Origin: Rhodoferax sp. OV413
Lineage (GTDB): Bacteria > Pseudomonadota > Gammaproteobacteria > Burkholderiales > Burkholderiaceae_C
Direction of reading: 5' to 3'
Assembly: GCF_900104385.1 (NCBI RefSeq)
Contig: NZ_FNJA01000002.1
Coordinates: 806,001-870,000 of the forward strand
Length of the DNA: 64,000 nt
The notes beneath the pieces were generated by a model. That model saw nothing but the letters and a program-made list of their open reading frames with translations. It was not told where the DNA came from and ran no database searches. The position numbers were made by a program, and so were the translations under genes. Below, in pieces: positions 49,524 to 58,280 of this stretch. Within the stretch, counting starts at the first letter, position 1. Every line of letters starts with the position of its first letter.

Positions 49524-50183
49524 GTGACAATTTTAAAAAATGCCATAGATTCCATACAAATTGGTGTTGACGATTTTGAAGACCCTGATGAGCGTCGAAG
49601 TGCGTCTGCAGTGCGAAATATTTTCGCTGGACTCTTACTTCTTTATAAAGAGAAGCTTTGTCGGTTGTCGCCTGCTCATGATAAAGAGCTTTTGATTAGG
49701 CAGAATATTCTTCCAGTTCAGGATGCGGATGAAAATATCCTTTTTAAAGGAAAAGGAAATAAAACCGTAGATGTTTCAACGATTGAGGAGCGTTTTAAAA
49801 GCTTAAATGTGAATGTTGATTGGGCTCGATTTAGGGAAATTAATAGCCTGAGAAATGATCTTGAGCATTACTACACTGCTAAATCACCGGATGCTGTGCG
49901 TGAAGTCATTAGTAAGTCTTTTCTTTTGATCCGAGATTTCTTGGTTTCGGAGCTTAATGAAGACCCAGTAGAGCTGATCGGTAGCGATTGTTGGAGCACC
50001 TTGCTAGCGATGAGCGATGTGTATGCGGCTGAACAAAAAGACTGTAATACATCAATTCTGAAAATTGATTGGAAATATCGTACTGTAAAGGAGTCTTTGA
50101 GGCATTTGAGATGTCCTGAATGTAGTTCCGCTCTTGTTCAAGCTCCATATGAAGATGATCTGTTGACGCCAACTGCAGAATGA
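49524..50183 (+). CDS. HEPN-like protein, C-terminally truncated zinc motif
   Basis: 219 residues, AT-rich, TTG/GTG-type start region with GTG/ATG choice at 49524 (MTILKNAID). Residues 25-55 (RRSASAVRNIFAGLLLLYKEKL) and 100-118 (INSLRNDLEHYY) fit a HEPN fold; the second contains the R-x4-H arrangement Arg110...His115 that forms the RNase site of many HEPN toxins. The C-terminus shows one half of a zinc ribbon (RCPEC, Cys197/Cys200) and then stops, so the second CxxC is missing. No nucleotidyltransferase partner is adjacent. Function as an abortive-infection or RNA-cleaving protein is inference. Confidence 0.6.
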   Translation: MTILKNAIDSIQIGVDDFEDPDERRSASAVRNIFAGLLLLYKEKLCRLSPAHDKELLIRQNILPVQDADENILFKGKGNKTVDVSTIEERFKSLNVNVDWARFREINSLRNDLEHYYTAKSPDAVREVISKSFLLIRDFLVSELNEDPVELIGSDCWSTLLAMSDVYAAEQKDCNTSILKIDWKYRTVKESLRHLRCPECSSALVQAPYEDDLLTPTAE

Positions 50184-50265
50184 CCAACATCGCCAGTAAT
50201 TTCATGGCCACCCCGAGTCCTTACAGAACGAAGCTGGATGCGCCTTTCCTGAAAAATGCGACCTA

Positions 50266-50475
50266 TCAGTTCGGCATTGGCACAAGTGCGCTGAACTGGT
50301 CAATTGAAGGTTGGCAGTAACAGCCAGAGACTAGGAGGTCTCGCAAGGCCCGGTTGATAGTGGGTCGGGAAACCTGGAGGACTTGCTCTAATGCACCAGG
50401 CTGTACAGCTTCCCCCGCGGTAATGATCAGGCGCAGCAACGCATAGTGACGGGGCGACAGTGCGGGGGTGGTCAT
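50266..50475 (-). CDS. Small winged-helix DNA-binding ORF
   Basis: 69 residues; LSPRHYALLRLIITAGEAV and LEQVLQVSRPTINRALRDLL form a typical winged-helix DNA-binding unit like the HTH part of Fic-associated or MarR-type proteins. The segment after LLVSGCYCQP does not continue the domain, so it may be a truncated gene. ATG 50475. Nested palindromes lie 50-100 bases upstream (50529-50580), consistent with autoregulation. Confidence 0.5.
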   Translation of the reverse strand: MTTPALSPRHYALLRLIITAGEAVQPGALEQVLQVSRPTINRALRDLLVSGCYCQPSIDQFSALVPMPN

Positions 50476-50863
50476 GCAGTAGGGAGTCTAATGAATCTTT
50501 TTAGCTGAGGAGTTTTGGTTTGAATCTCGTCACAATGACAAGAATAGATCAAAACCTTATCACTTTGATAAGTTTGTGACAAGATTGATGACAAATTAAT
50601 GGATTGATGATAAGAAAACCTTGGGCAATCTGGGGCTTTGTAACTCAGAGAACCCAAGGTGGTGGGCTAGGCATCTACGAGAGGGTGGTACAGCGGCTGA
50701 TGAAGCAGGAAAGCCTGGTTGTTGCGAAGCCCAAGTGGAGCAGGTAGCAGCGATGGTTTGATTCAAAGATGTCGGTGATGGCTTGCCGCACCGAAACGCA
50801 TTTGTCGCCCACCGCTGTCCGCGGAAGTTCATTCTGTAACGAAGGGCGAGGTGGAATTCGCCG
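50476..50863. other. AT-rich promoter region and unassigned sequence
   Basis: 388 bases. The first 110 are very AT-rich and hold the palindromes described separately. The rest (50600-50860) is GC-richer and has no frame with convincing coding character; the minus-strand frame at 50596-50832 is Pro/Ser/Arg-rich and likely spurious. It also holds the 3' end of the GH125 gene. Confidence 0.5.
50529..50580. promoter_or_regulatory. Nested inverted repeats upstream of the winged-helix ORF
   Basis: Perfect palindrome CTTATCA-CTT-TGATAAG (50556-50572), flanked by the inverted pair GTCACAA (50529-50535) and TTGTGAC (50574-50580). GACAAG and GATGA motifs recur nearby. Looks like a multi-site operator; the cognate protein is probably the adjacent HTH ORF. 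Confidence 0.55.
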
Positions 50864-52366
50864 TCAACCTGCGTTGGCCGGTTGCTTACTTTTTTGCGCA
50901 GCTCCTTTCAAGATTTCGGTTTCTTCTCCCGACATCTGACTTTGCTGCGCCAGAAAATGTAAGACTGTCTCGGCGAGCAGACTGTTTGCCCATGCGAACC
51001 ACGGTCGGCTGAATGCGGCGGGATTCTCCGGATCGAAACTTTCATGCATCATTGAGGTTCCGTCTGTAGTCTGAGACAGAACTTGCAGCAGCTCAGCGGC
51101 TTCTTTTCGACCTTCAGCCGTCTGCTGAACCGTTAATGCCTGTATGCACAGCGAAATTGGCCAGACGCGTCGTCCGGGTGTATGCGGGCTGCTGATTCCT
51201 GCGGCGTAGCTACCCTCGTGGTAATGCGGATTCTGACGGCTTAGAACGAAGCGCCGTGTGTTCAGGTACAACTCGTCGTCGGGTCGGCAGTAGCCTAGGT
51301 AAGGTAGGGACAGAAGGCTAGGAACGTTGGCATCGTCCATCAAAAGGTGGTTTCCAAGCCCATCGGTTTCATAGGTATAGATCGGTCCGTATTCCGGATG
51401 AACCACAACCGCATGCTGGCGCAGCCCCTCCTCAATGCCCGATTCCAGCGTCTTTGCACGCGTCGCCAGCCGTTCATCCCCGTAGACATTCCGGGCAAGG
51501 TCCGCGGCGTGCCTCAGCGCCACTACCGCAAACATGTTGGCCGGAATCAGATAGGGATAGACGCATGCGTCGTCGCTGGGCCGAAAGCCGGACCACACCA
51601 GTCCGCAAGGCGCGCACACCGCTCCTCGTCCCTCGTTGGGCAAGGTATCGCTGGGTAGCACACAGTATTCCGTGGGGCGCTGAAATGTATAGTCCGAGCG
51701 TTCGTTATGGTGCTGCTCTGTTTCCATGGTGTCCAGAATGGTGTTCAGCATCGGACGCAGGTCACCCAGGGCAGATGCGTCTCCAGTGGCTTGGACATAT
51801 CTCCAGGCTAGCCAGACCGGGAAACACAGAGAGTCGAGTTCGAATTTTCTCTCCCATACCCAAGGATCGGGCTGCGGCAGATCAAACGAGTATTCATGCC
51901 CTTCTTCGCGGTTGAATGCGTTTGCGTAGGGGTCGATGCTGATAAGGTGAGCCTGTTGCCGCACGACTCCTGCCACCAGTTTTGCCAGCACGGGGTCTTG
52001 AGCGCAAAGATGCACGTACGGACTGACCTGAGCCGATGAATCTCTGAGCCACATGGCTGGAATGTCTCCAGTCACCACGAACGTTCGACCATCCTGCAGA
52101 TCTTCCAGAGTGGTCTGAAAGGTGTTGGGGAAGCAATTCTGAAAGAGTTTTGCCAATTCCGGATGGGTGTGCAACCGTCTAGTGGTCTGCAGAATAGTTG
52201 CCTGCATGCTATGCGTCAGGCCGCGCCGCGGCTCCGGCATGGGTGTTTGATGAACAGGAGGCTGAGGTGAGTGTTTTATTGGATTCACGAGAGACCTTTG
52301 TGCGGCCAGCCTGCGCTCTACCAGATAGAACAGGCTGCGATCTAAACATGACCGGAAGAGCCACAC
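50864..52366 (-). CDS. Glycoside hydrolase family 125 (exo-alpha-1,6-mannosidase)
   Basis: 500 residues from GTG 52366, which has a strong AAGGAGG six bases upstream; ATG 52240 (MPEPRRG) is the alternative and gives a family-length core. GH125 signatures: VVTGDIPAMWLRDSSAQVSPY (cited as TGDIPAMWLRDSSAQV), the general-acid/base aspartate in that RDSS loop, FELDSLCFP, MDDANVPSLLSLPYLGY, and SFDPENPAAFSRPWFAW. These inverting enzymes remove alpha-1,6-linked mannose from N-glycan or mannan ends. No classical signal peptide: probably cytoplasmic, acting on imported oligosaccharides. Last gene of the ABC operon. Confidence 0.9.
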   Translation of the reverse strand: MWLFRSCLDRSLFYLVERRLAAQRSLVNPIKHSPQPPVHQTPMPEPRRGLTHSMQATILQTTRRLHTHPELAKLFQNCFPNTFQTTLEDLQDGRTFVVTGDIPAMWLRDSSAQVSPYVHLCAQDPVLAKLVAGVVRQQAHLISIDPYANAFNREEGHEYSFDLPQPDPWVWERKFELDSLCFPVWLAWRYVQATGDASALGDLRPMLNTILDTMETEQHHNERSDYTFQRPTEYCVLPSDTLPNEGRGAVCAPCGLVWSGFRPSDDACVYPYLIPANMFAVVALRHAADLARNVYGDERLATRAKTLESGIEEGLRQHAVVVHPEYGPIYTYETDGLGNHLLMDDANVPSLLSLPYLGYCRPDDELYLNTRRFVLSRQNPHYHEGSYAAGISSPHTPGRRVWPISLCIQALTVQQTAEGRKEAAELLQVLSQTTDGTSMMHESFDPENPAAFSRPWFAWANSLLAETVLHFLAQQSQMSGEETEILKGAAQKSKQPANAG

Positions 52367-52403
52367 GAGTGGCCTCCTTCGGTCATGGATAGCGGGCTTT
52401 AGT

Positions 52404-53369
52404 TCAGTTGCAATTGGCTTTGTAGATGTATTGCGCGAAATCTGGGTTGCTCACGTTGCTGCGGGTGAGGCCTACGCCACCAGTGGGGATGTTCTTGGGC
52501 ATGCTGGTACCCATCAAAGCCTTGCGGGCATTCTGAACCGCTAGTGCTCCCATCTCGGCCGGCTTCTGCGCAACAATGGCCTGGATCTGGTTGTCTTTCA
52601 GCGATTGCACCAATGCGGGAGAGGCGTCGAAGCTGACTACGCTAATCTTGTCTCGGCGCTCGGCAGGAAGCTGACGAATCGCGCCAGCGGCCAATAGAGC
52701 CTCAGTGTTGGCAATCAAGAACATGCCGGTAACGTCGGGGTTGGCAGCGAACGCTGCGCTGAATGCCGACGAGTCTTGGCTGGCGCCCTTGTAGACCACT
52801 TTGATATTCTTGTGGTTGGCTTTTATCTCGTCCAGAAAACCCTGAATGCGATCTGCAACGGTGATTACGCCGGGGAGGATCGGTGGAACCATCGCTGTGC
52901 CCTTCTCACCCATTAGTTTTGCAAGGGTGCGGGCAGCTTCTTCGCCGAGTGCCCGGTTGTCGGAAGATATGTTGGTCACGACAAAGCTGGAGTCGGCCAG
53001 GCGGGTGTCCACCCCGATGATCTTGATACCTTTGTCGTTCGCCGCTTTCAAGGGAGCGTACAGCGCTTGTCCGTCGTTCACAGCGATAGCGATAGCCTGG
53101 ACATTGCTGGCCACCACCGCATTCACTACTGGGGTCTGTAGAGTCGCATCCCAGGCCGGTGCGCCCTGCACCGTGAGTTCCACGTCACCCAATCGCTTGG
53201 CCTCTGCTTGTGCACCGCACTGCATCGAGGTATAGAAGTTATCTGTGGTGGTTCCCAGAACCAGGGCGATGCGGTACTTGGGCGTTACAGCGGTTGTCTG
53301 CGCCAAGGTTGGAGCGGTTACAGATGCGAGAAGCAGGGAAACGAGGCTGAGAGAAAGTAGTTTTTTCAT
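52404..53369 (-). CDS. Sugar ABC transporter substrate-binding protein (RbsB/FrcB type)
   Basis: 321 residues from ATG 53369 (MKKLLSLSLV); an upstream in-frame start at 53525 is rejected. Signal peptide with cleavage after TLAQ (about 24). The periplasmic-binding-protein/LacI fold is clear: ALVLGTTTDNFY, IAIAVNDGQALYAPLKAA, IIGVDTRLADS, FLIANTEALLAAGAI and VSFDASPALVQSLKDN. Pentose/hexose type; the neighbours suggest mannose or a mannoside. A 103-base gap separates it from the permease gene upstream. Confidence 0.92.
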   Translation of the reverse strand: MKKLLSLSLVSLLLASVTAPTLAQTTAVTPKYRIALVLGTTTDNFYTSMQCGAQAEAKRLGDVELTVQGAPAWDATLQTPVVNAVVASNVQAIAIAVNDGQALYAPLKAANDKGIKIIGVDTRLADSSFVVTNISSDNRALGEEAARTLAKLMGEKGTAMVPPILPGVITVADRIQGFLDEIKANHKNIKVVYKGASQDSSAFSAAFAANPDVTGMFLIANTEALLAAGAIRQLPAERRDKISVVSFDASPALVQSLKDNQIQAIVAQKPAEMGALAVQNARKALMGTSMPKNIPTGGVGLTRSNVSNPDFAQYIYKANCN

Positions 53370-53472
53370 GATGAACTCTTTTAAGTTGGCCGCAACGGGC
53401 CGATGAAAGTTTTGAAAGTTTTCTGGAGAAAGCAGATATTTGGTAGTGCGGATTCGTTCTATCTGAATGGAC

Positions 53473-54507
53473 TCAGCCGCCTTCGCTACGGCCACGTCTT
53501 TTGACCAGATCAACGTAGACCACACCGATCAGCACTACGCCGACGATGATGTATTGCCAGTACGGAAGTACCTGCATCATCACCAGGCCGTTGGAAAGAA
53601 CGCCGGGAATGAATACACCTACCGCCGTTCCAACCACTGTGCCGGTTCCACCGAACAGACTTGTTCCCCCAAGAACCACGCCCAGCAGCGCTGTGAGGTT
53701 GTCGCTCTGATGCGCTGCTAACGTGGTCGAGCCGAAGCGTGCTAGGCTCATGAATCCGGCCAATCCCGCTCCGCAGCCCGAGATGAGGTAGAGCGTGATC
53801 GCCACCCGGTCGATATTGATGCCTGCCCGACGTGCCGCCTCGGCGTTGGAGCCGATGGCACAAGCGTATTGACCGAAGCGGGTCTGGGACAAAACGAAAG
53901 CTCCGACCACGACAGCGACCAGCGCCACCAACACGGGAATCGGCAACCCCAGGAGGCGCCCCTGGCCAATCTCGTCCAGCATCGGTTTGGGAACGCCATA
54001 CAGGTCAACGCCACTGGTCAGCACGTAGGCTGCGCCCTGGGCGATACTCAGAGTACCGAGCGTGACAATGATGCTGGGTACGCGGGCCTTAACGATCAGG
54101 AATCCGTTGATGAACCCGGATAGCAAACCGATTCCAAGGCAAGTAGTGAAACCTAGAAGTACCGCGCCCCAGCCGCCAGCGCTGCCTCCGAGTAGTTCCA
54201 TCGCCTTGACACCCATCACGCAAGAAAACACCAGCACTGCGCCGACTGAGAAGTCGAAACGTGCGCTGGTCATGATGAAGGTCAGGCCTACGCCCAGCAG
54301 CACGATGCCGGAGTAGTCCACCGCCAGCGTCTGGATGTTGTACAGCGTCGGGAATTTGCTCGGGAACAACACCGAGAAAAAAACCATCACGACCGCCAAA
54401 GTGCCAGCTGTAAGCATGGCTTGTGACCCGGTTATTCGACGCAGCAGCATCGCCACCGGAGTTGTGTCGTTCACCGGTTGGGGGAGGGAAGACGTAGGGG
54501 CGCTCAT
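53473..54507 (-). CDS. Sugar ABC transporter permease (RbsC/FrcC type)
   Basis: 344 residues with about ten membrane segments and the family motifs MTSARFDFSVGAVLVFS, GFLIVKARVPSIIVTLGTL and FGRTGQYA-like QTRFGQYACAIGSNAEAARRAGI, cited as RFGQYACAIGSNAEAARRAG, which docks the ATPase. A homodimer forms the channel. Start overlaps the ATPase stop by 4 bases (ATGA). Confidence 0.93.
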   Translation of the reverse strand: MSAPTSSLPQPVNDTTPVAMLLRRITGSQAMLTAGTLAVVMVFFSVLFPSKFPTLYNIQTLAVDYSGIVLLGVGLTFIMTSARFDFSVGAVLVFSCVMGVKAMELLGGSAGGWGAVLLGFTTCLGIGLLSGFINGFLIVKARVPSIIVTLGTLSIAQGAAYVLTSGVDLYGVPKPMLDEIGQGRLLGLPIPVLVALVAVVVGAFVLSQTRFGQYACAIGSNAEAARRAGINIDRVAITLYLISGCGAGLAGFMSLARFGSTTLAAHQSDNLTALLGVVLGGTSLFGGTGTVVGTAVGVFIPGVLSNGLVMMQVLPYWQYIIVGVVLIGVVYVDLVKRRGRSEGG

Positions 54508-55328
54508 GCAGCAACTCCTGCGCCCAGTCCTGTCATGGCTAGAACGACTTCTTCTATTGAGGTTTGGGCCTTGTGAAACTGCGCGACCCGCTTACCTAGC
54601 CGCAGAATTTCGATCCGGTCCGCTACCTCGAAAACGTGCTGCATGTTGTGACTCACCAGCACTACCGCGACGCCAGAATCCTTGACCCGCAGAATCAGAT
54701 CATTGACGTTGCGGGCCTGTACCACGCCGAGTGCTGCAGTCGGCTCATCCATCAGCACCATCTTGCTGGCCCAGACCATGGCACGGGCTATGGCTACCCC
54801 CTGGCGTTGCCCGCCCGACATCCCGATTACCTTGGCTTGGGTATCCTGAATTTTGACTCCCAGACGTCCAAACGCCTCTACCGTGCGCTCATGCATGGCC
54901 TTGCGATCTAGCATGCCCAGGCGTCCCATCAGGCCAGGCCGCAGAACTTCACGCCCCAGGAACAGATTGCCGGCGGGGTCCATGTCCGGAACCAGCGCCA
55001 GATCCTGAAAGACGGTTTCGATCCCCAGATCTCGGGCATCCAGCGGCGACCTCATCTGAACGGCCTTGCCCTCGAAGTACACCTCACCTTCGTCTGGCGT
55101 GATGGTGCCCGTGATGACTTTAACTAGGGTGCTTTTTCCTGCGCCGTTGTCACCCAGAAGGGCCACGACCTCACCGGGGTAGACACTGAAATCCGCGCCC
55201 CGTAGTGCCTCGACCTGTCCGTAACGCTTGGTAATTCCCCTCGTTTCCAGAAGTGGTTGCCCCCTTGGAGGGACACCTGATGGTGTACTACCCGCTAAGG
55301 GGCTGAGTATGGGTACAGCTTGCGACAT
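54504..55328 (-). CDS. Sugar ABC transporter ATP-binding protein, single-domain (FrcA type)
   Basis: 274 residues. Walker A GDNGAGKSTLVKVITG (about 58-73), signature MSGGQRQGVAIARAMVW, Walker B MVLMDEPTAALG, and the His switch LVSHNMQHVFEVADRI. Unlike RbsA/AraG (about 500 residues, two ATPase copies) it has one domain, as in the fructose transporter FrcBCA. First gene of the operon, 113 bases from the LacI-type operator. Confidence 0.93.
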   Translation of the reverse strand: MSQAVPILSPLAGSTPSGVPPRGQPLLETRGITKRYGQVEALRGADFSVYPGEVVALLGDNGAGKSTLVKVITGTITPDEGEVYFEGKAVQMRSPLDARDLGIETVFQDLALVPDMDPAGNLFLGREVLRPGLMGRLGMLDRKAMHERTVEAFGRLGVKIQDTQAKVIGMSGGQRQGVAIARAMVWASKMVLMDEPTAALGVVQARNVNDLILRVKDSGVAVVLVSHNMQHVFEVADRIEILRLGKRVAQFHKAQTSIEEVVLAMTGLGAGVAA

Positions 55329-55440
55329 ATGCTCCTCTAAACCATGAATAAGGCTGGGCCGTAGTCACCTGCTGGTCCTGAGGTTGGGAAGGGGTTTCCC
55401 AAATCATCAGAGAGAAGTAGATGCTGCGGTTCTTGATTTG

Positions 55441-55454
55441 TGACAACGTTGTCA
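55441..55454. promoter_or_regulatory. LacI-type operator
   Basis: TGACAACGTTGTCA is a perfect 14-bp palindrome with the central CG typical of LacI-family operators. It lies between the divergent ABC/GH125 operon and the LacI-family gene, at about 113 bases from the ATPase start and 214 from the regulator start. Confidence 0.8.
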
Positions 55455-55667
55455 TATGACTGTAATTGTGCAAAAGTGCGCTGTCAAGAGCACAACAACC
55501 TAGTCCCATTTAGCGATTTATGAATGCCTTTTGCCCGTCTGTGAGAACCCGGAAAGCAAAGCCCTGGATCGAGGTTGGAGAAACAATCCGATATCGGTTC
55601 AAGGGCGTATCGGAGGTAGTTCGTATTTGGCTAGGGGCGGCGGTCCGGATGGCTGGGCCACTCTAGA

Positions 55668-56660
55668 ATGAAGAAAATGAACTACCGTCCCACCATGCAC
55701 GATGTGGCCCGACTGGCAGGGGTCAGCATCAAAACTGTCTCACGGGTAGTCAACAACGAGCCGCGCGTCAATCCTGAAACTGGAGCCAAGGTCAGCAAGG
55801 CCATACAAGAGCTGGGATTTCGGCGCAACGAACAGGCTCGAAGCCTGCGTCCCGGTCAGGCATCGGGGCTATTGGGACTGGTCACTAGCGATATGTCCAA
55901 TCCGTTCTATTCGGCCATCGCATGCGGTATAGAGGAGGTTGCTCAGCAACGCGGCTATTTCGTGTTGACAGCAAGTTCGGAGGAGGACGCAAGCCGCGAG
56001 CAGCGGCTGATCGAATCCCTGTTGCAACACAATATCGATGGATTGATGATTGTTCCGGCGGTGGGCGATCACCAGTATCTCAGTCCTACACTTTTGCGTG
56101 ATGTGCCAGCGGTGGCCCTAGACCGACCAGGACATGCGCAGATGGACTCCGTACTGCTAGACAACCGCGAAGGCGCACTGCAGGCTGTTACGGCACTGAT
56201 CGGGGAGGGTCACCGTCGCATTGCAATGATTGATGGATATCCTCAGGTGTACACAGGCGCCGAGCGAATAGCAGGATATGCAGCGGCGCTGCGGCAGCAC
56301 CAGATCGAACAAGTGCCCGACTTGATCATGACCGGACATCACGGCGAACTCCAAGCGGAGGCCGCTATGGACAGGTTGTTTCGGCTTGGTGATCCACCCA
56401 CTGCGGTGTTCACCACCAACAACCGCATCACATTGGGGGTGTTGCGGGCCATGAAACGATGGAACCGATGGTTGGCTGTGGCCAGCTTTGACGATTTCGA
56501 ACTTGCAGACATGCTGCATATTCCAATATTGGTCGTTCGGTACAACGCTGTGGAGATGGGCCGCAAGGCGGCTGAACTGCTTTTCCACCGCCTGGAAGAC
56601 CCACAAACTACCGCTCGTACGTGCTACGTTCCGGTCGAGGTGGTTATTCGAGGGGGGTGA
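55668..56660 (+). CDS. LacI-family transcriptional regulator
   Basis: 330 residues. N-terminal HTH and hinge: TMHDVARLAGVSIKTVSRVV (about 8-27), then NNEPRVNPETGAKV and RSLRPGQASG; the C-terminal periplasmic-binding-like core includes LLGLVTSDMSNPFYSAIACG, ALDRPGHAQMDSVLLDN and ASFDDFELADML. It probably represses the divergent mannoside operon and releases DNA on sugar binding. ATG 55668 or ATG 55677. Ends where the decayed recombinase begins. Confidence 0.93.
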   Translation: MKKMNYRPTMHDVARLAGVSIKTVSRVVNNEPRVNPETGAKVSKAIQELGFRRNEQARSLRPGQASGLLGLVTSDMSNPFYSAIACGIEEVAQQRGYFVLTASSEEDASREQRLIESLLQHNIDGLMIVPAVGDHQYLSPTLLRDVPAVALDRPGHAQMDSVLLDNREGALQAVTALIGEGHRRIAMIDGYPQVYTGAERIAGYAAALRQHQIEQVPDLIMTGHHGELQAEAAMDRLFRLGDPPTAVFTTNNRITLGVLRAMKRWNRWLAVASFDDFELADMLHIPILVVRYNAVEMGRKAAELLFHRLEDPQTTARTCYVPVEVVIRGG

Positions 56661-57563
56661 GGAGCCCAGGTGCGGACTACGCTGCCAGTGCCAACAGCTT
56701 CTACACCATGCGCGGTGCGGCAGTCTGGGTGGTGCAAGGCAAGGTGGCGGAACTGCTGTCGCAGCCGGACAAGCTGCAAAGAGGGGCCGCGCCACTCAGG
56801 TGTGGGTGGATTGCGTGGCGGCACTCGGCCTGGCAGCACAGCTTCTGCGGGACATCCTGGGCTTTAGCTTGGAGAGTGCGCGTGCGATCAGTGCTGCGAT
56901 GGCGGTCGCACCGAAATCCAAGCGCCAGATGCTGAAGAATGCGGAGGCGGACTGGCAGGACAAATACTTCCGGGTGAGGGCTAGATAGAGGAAGTACCGG
57001 CATGCAGCCCTGCTGCAAGGGTTGTGCGGGATGCGGCCGCGGGAACTGGGGCGAGGGGTGACCGTGCGGTGGCGCGGCGCCATGGTGGCCATCAAGATCC
57101 TGGGCGCGAAGTTGCGCAAAACCACTGGCCAGGAGTGGCGAGGGATGCTCATTCCGGCCGAGAGGTTTCCGGACTGGTTCCTGCAGGATTTGGGGCGTGA
57201 GCAGAAGACGTATTCCGCGCCCCGTGGCGCGATGAGCATCTATTTCAAGCGACTCTCTTCTCGTGTTTTCGGTCGACGGCAATAGGCCACCTCTGATACT
57301 GAGCAGCTATGTGCTGCGGCATGTGATCGTCACCGACCTACGACAGGCGGGGTGGGATTCTGCGGAGATCGCTTAGGTCCTGGGGGAGCGGCGCGCATAG
57401 ACGTCTCGGCGATATGGGCTGCGCTGGCGGGGAGGCAAAGTTCAGGTGTAGTCCGGAGATTGCGATCAAGCGGGGGACGGTGGATACGGAACGGCCGGTG
57501 GTAAGGCGGGAGTCGGAGTTCCTGGCGAAGACGAGGGAGGCGAAGGCTGGGAAGATGAGGTAG
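56657..57563 (+). pseudogene. Decayed tyrosine-type recombinase (integrase)
   Basis: Pieces of one protein in successive frames: DYAASANSFYTMRGAAVWVV then a frameshift near 56780; QVWVDCVAALGLAAQLLRDI and ADWQDKYFRVRAR, in-frame stop, RKYRHAALLQGLCGMRPREL (first catalytic Arg box), GAKLRKTTGQEWRGMLIPAE; a frameshift near 57270; LSSYVLRHVIVTDLRQAGW (Arg-His box), in-frame stops, RRYGLRWRGGK; another shift, and a tail ending KAGKMR-stop at 57561. Several stops and at least two frameshifts make it non-functional. It marks an old integration boundary. Confidence 0.75.
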
Positions 57564-57911
57564 AACAAGCACGAGTTTGCATATAGAGGCTCACTTGTAG
57601 GACCGCTCTAGGCTGGCTGCTGTCATAGGCTGGATCTGGCTGGACGGGTCCTATCGGCCAGCAGCGGGCATTGTTGAGAGGAAGTGCCCGCTTGCTCTAG
57701 AGTGACCTGCGGCGCCAAGGGGTCTACACTGAGGACGCCGCGGTGGCTGACCCGGCGGGCACCCCGCAGCGGCGGTGCTCCGGGGCCGCTACAGGGCGCG
57801 TGTCCTCCGGCCGGGCAGGTCAAGTCGATTTGGCTTCCTGCCATTCGTCGATGGGATACGAGGCGCTCTCATGCGGGCGCGCCGACTCGTCAACCCAACA
57901 GGAGTGAAGAC
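57564..57911. other. Region without a credible gene, promoter of the DUF1428 gene
   Basis: 348 GC-rich bases (locally above 70 percent). Frames are Arg/Pro/Gly-rich shadows. Contains the likely promoter and the RBS (AGGAGTGAAG, 57900-57909) of the next gene. No dyad worth naming. Confidence 0.5.
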
Positions 57912-58280
57912 ATGTCCTACATCGATGGTTTCGTGATCGCGGTCCCCACCGCCAACAAGCAGAAGTTCATTGAGCACGCGCGCCAGCTCGACCCGATATT
58001 TATCGAGCTGGGCGCAATCCGTGTGATCGAGGGTTGGGGCGACGACGTCCCCGACGGCAAAGTCACCGATTTCCGCCGGGCAGTCCAGGCGACGGCCGAG
58101 GAGACGGTGGCCTTTTCTTGGATTGAATGGCCGGACAAGGCCACGCGCGACGCCGGCATGAAGAAGATGATGGAAGACCCGCGCATGGATCCGTCCACAC
58201 CCGGCAACCCGCCCATGCCCTTCGACGGCAAACGCATGATCTTTGGCGGCTTCGAGCCAGTGGTCGAAGTGAAGGCTTGA
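57912..58280 (+). CDS. DUF1428 family protein (YbaA-like)
   Basis: 122 residues: YIDGFVIAVPTANKQKFIEH, EGWGDDVPDGKVTDFRRAV, FSWIEWPDKATRDAGMKKMM, MPFDGKRMIFGGFEPV. Dimeric alpha/beta-barrel fold like antibiotic monooxygenases; function unknown. Start chosen at ATG 57912 with AGGAGT eight bases before; the frame upstream to 57684 is not coding-like. Core-like codon use. Confidence 0.92.
   Translation: MSYIDGFVIAVPTANKQKFIEHARQLDPIFIELGAIRVIEGWGDDVPDGKVTDFRRAVQATAEETVAFSWIEWPDKATRDAGMKKMMEDPRMDPSTPGNPPMPFDGKRMIFGGFEPVVEVKA

Noticed and set aside
50596-50832. Minus-strand 78-codon frame
   Set aside because: Pro/Ser/Arg-rich composition, no RBS, no recognisable motif.
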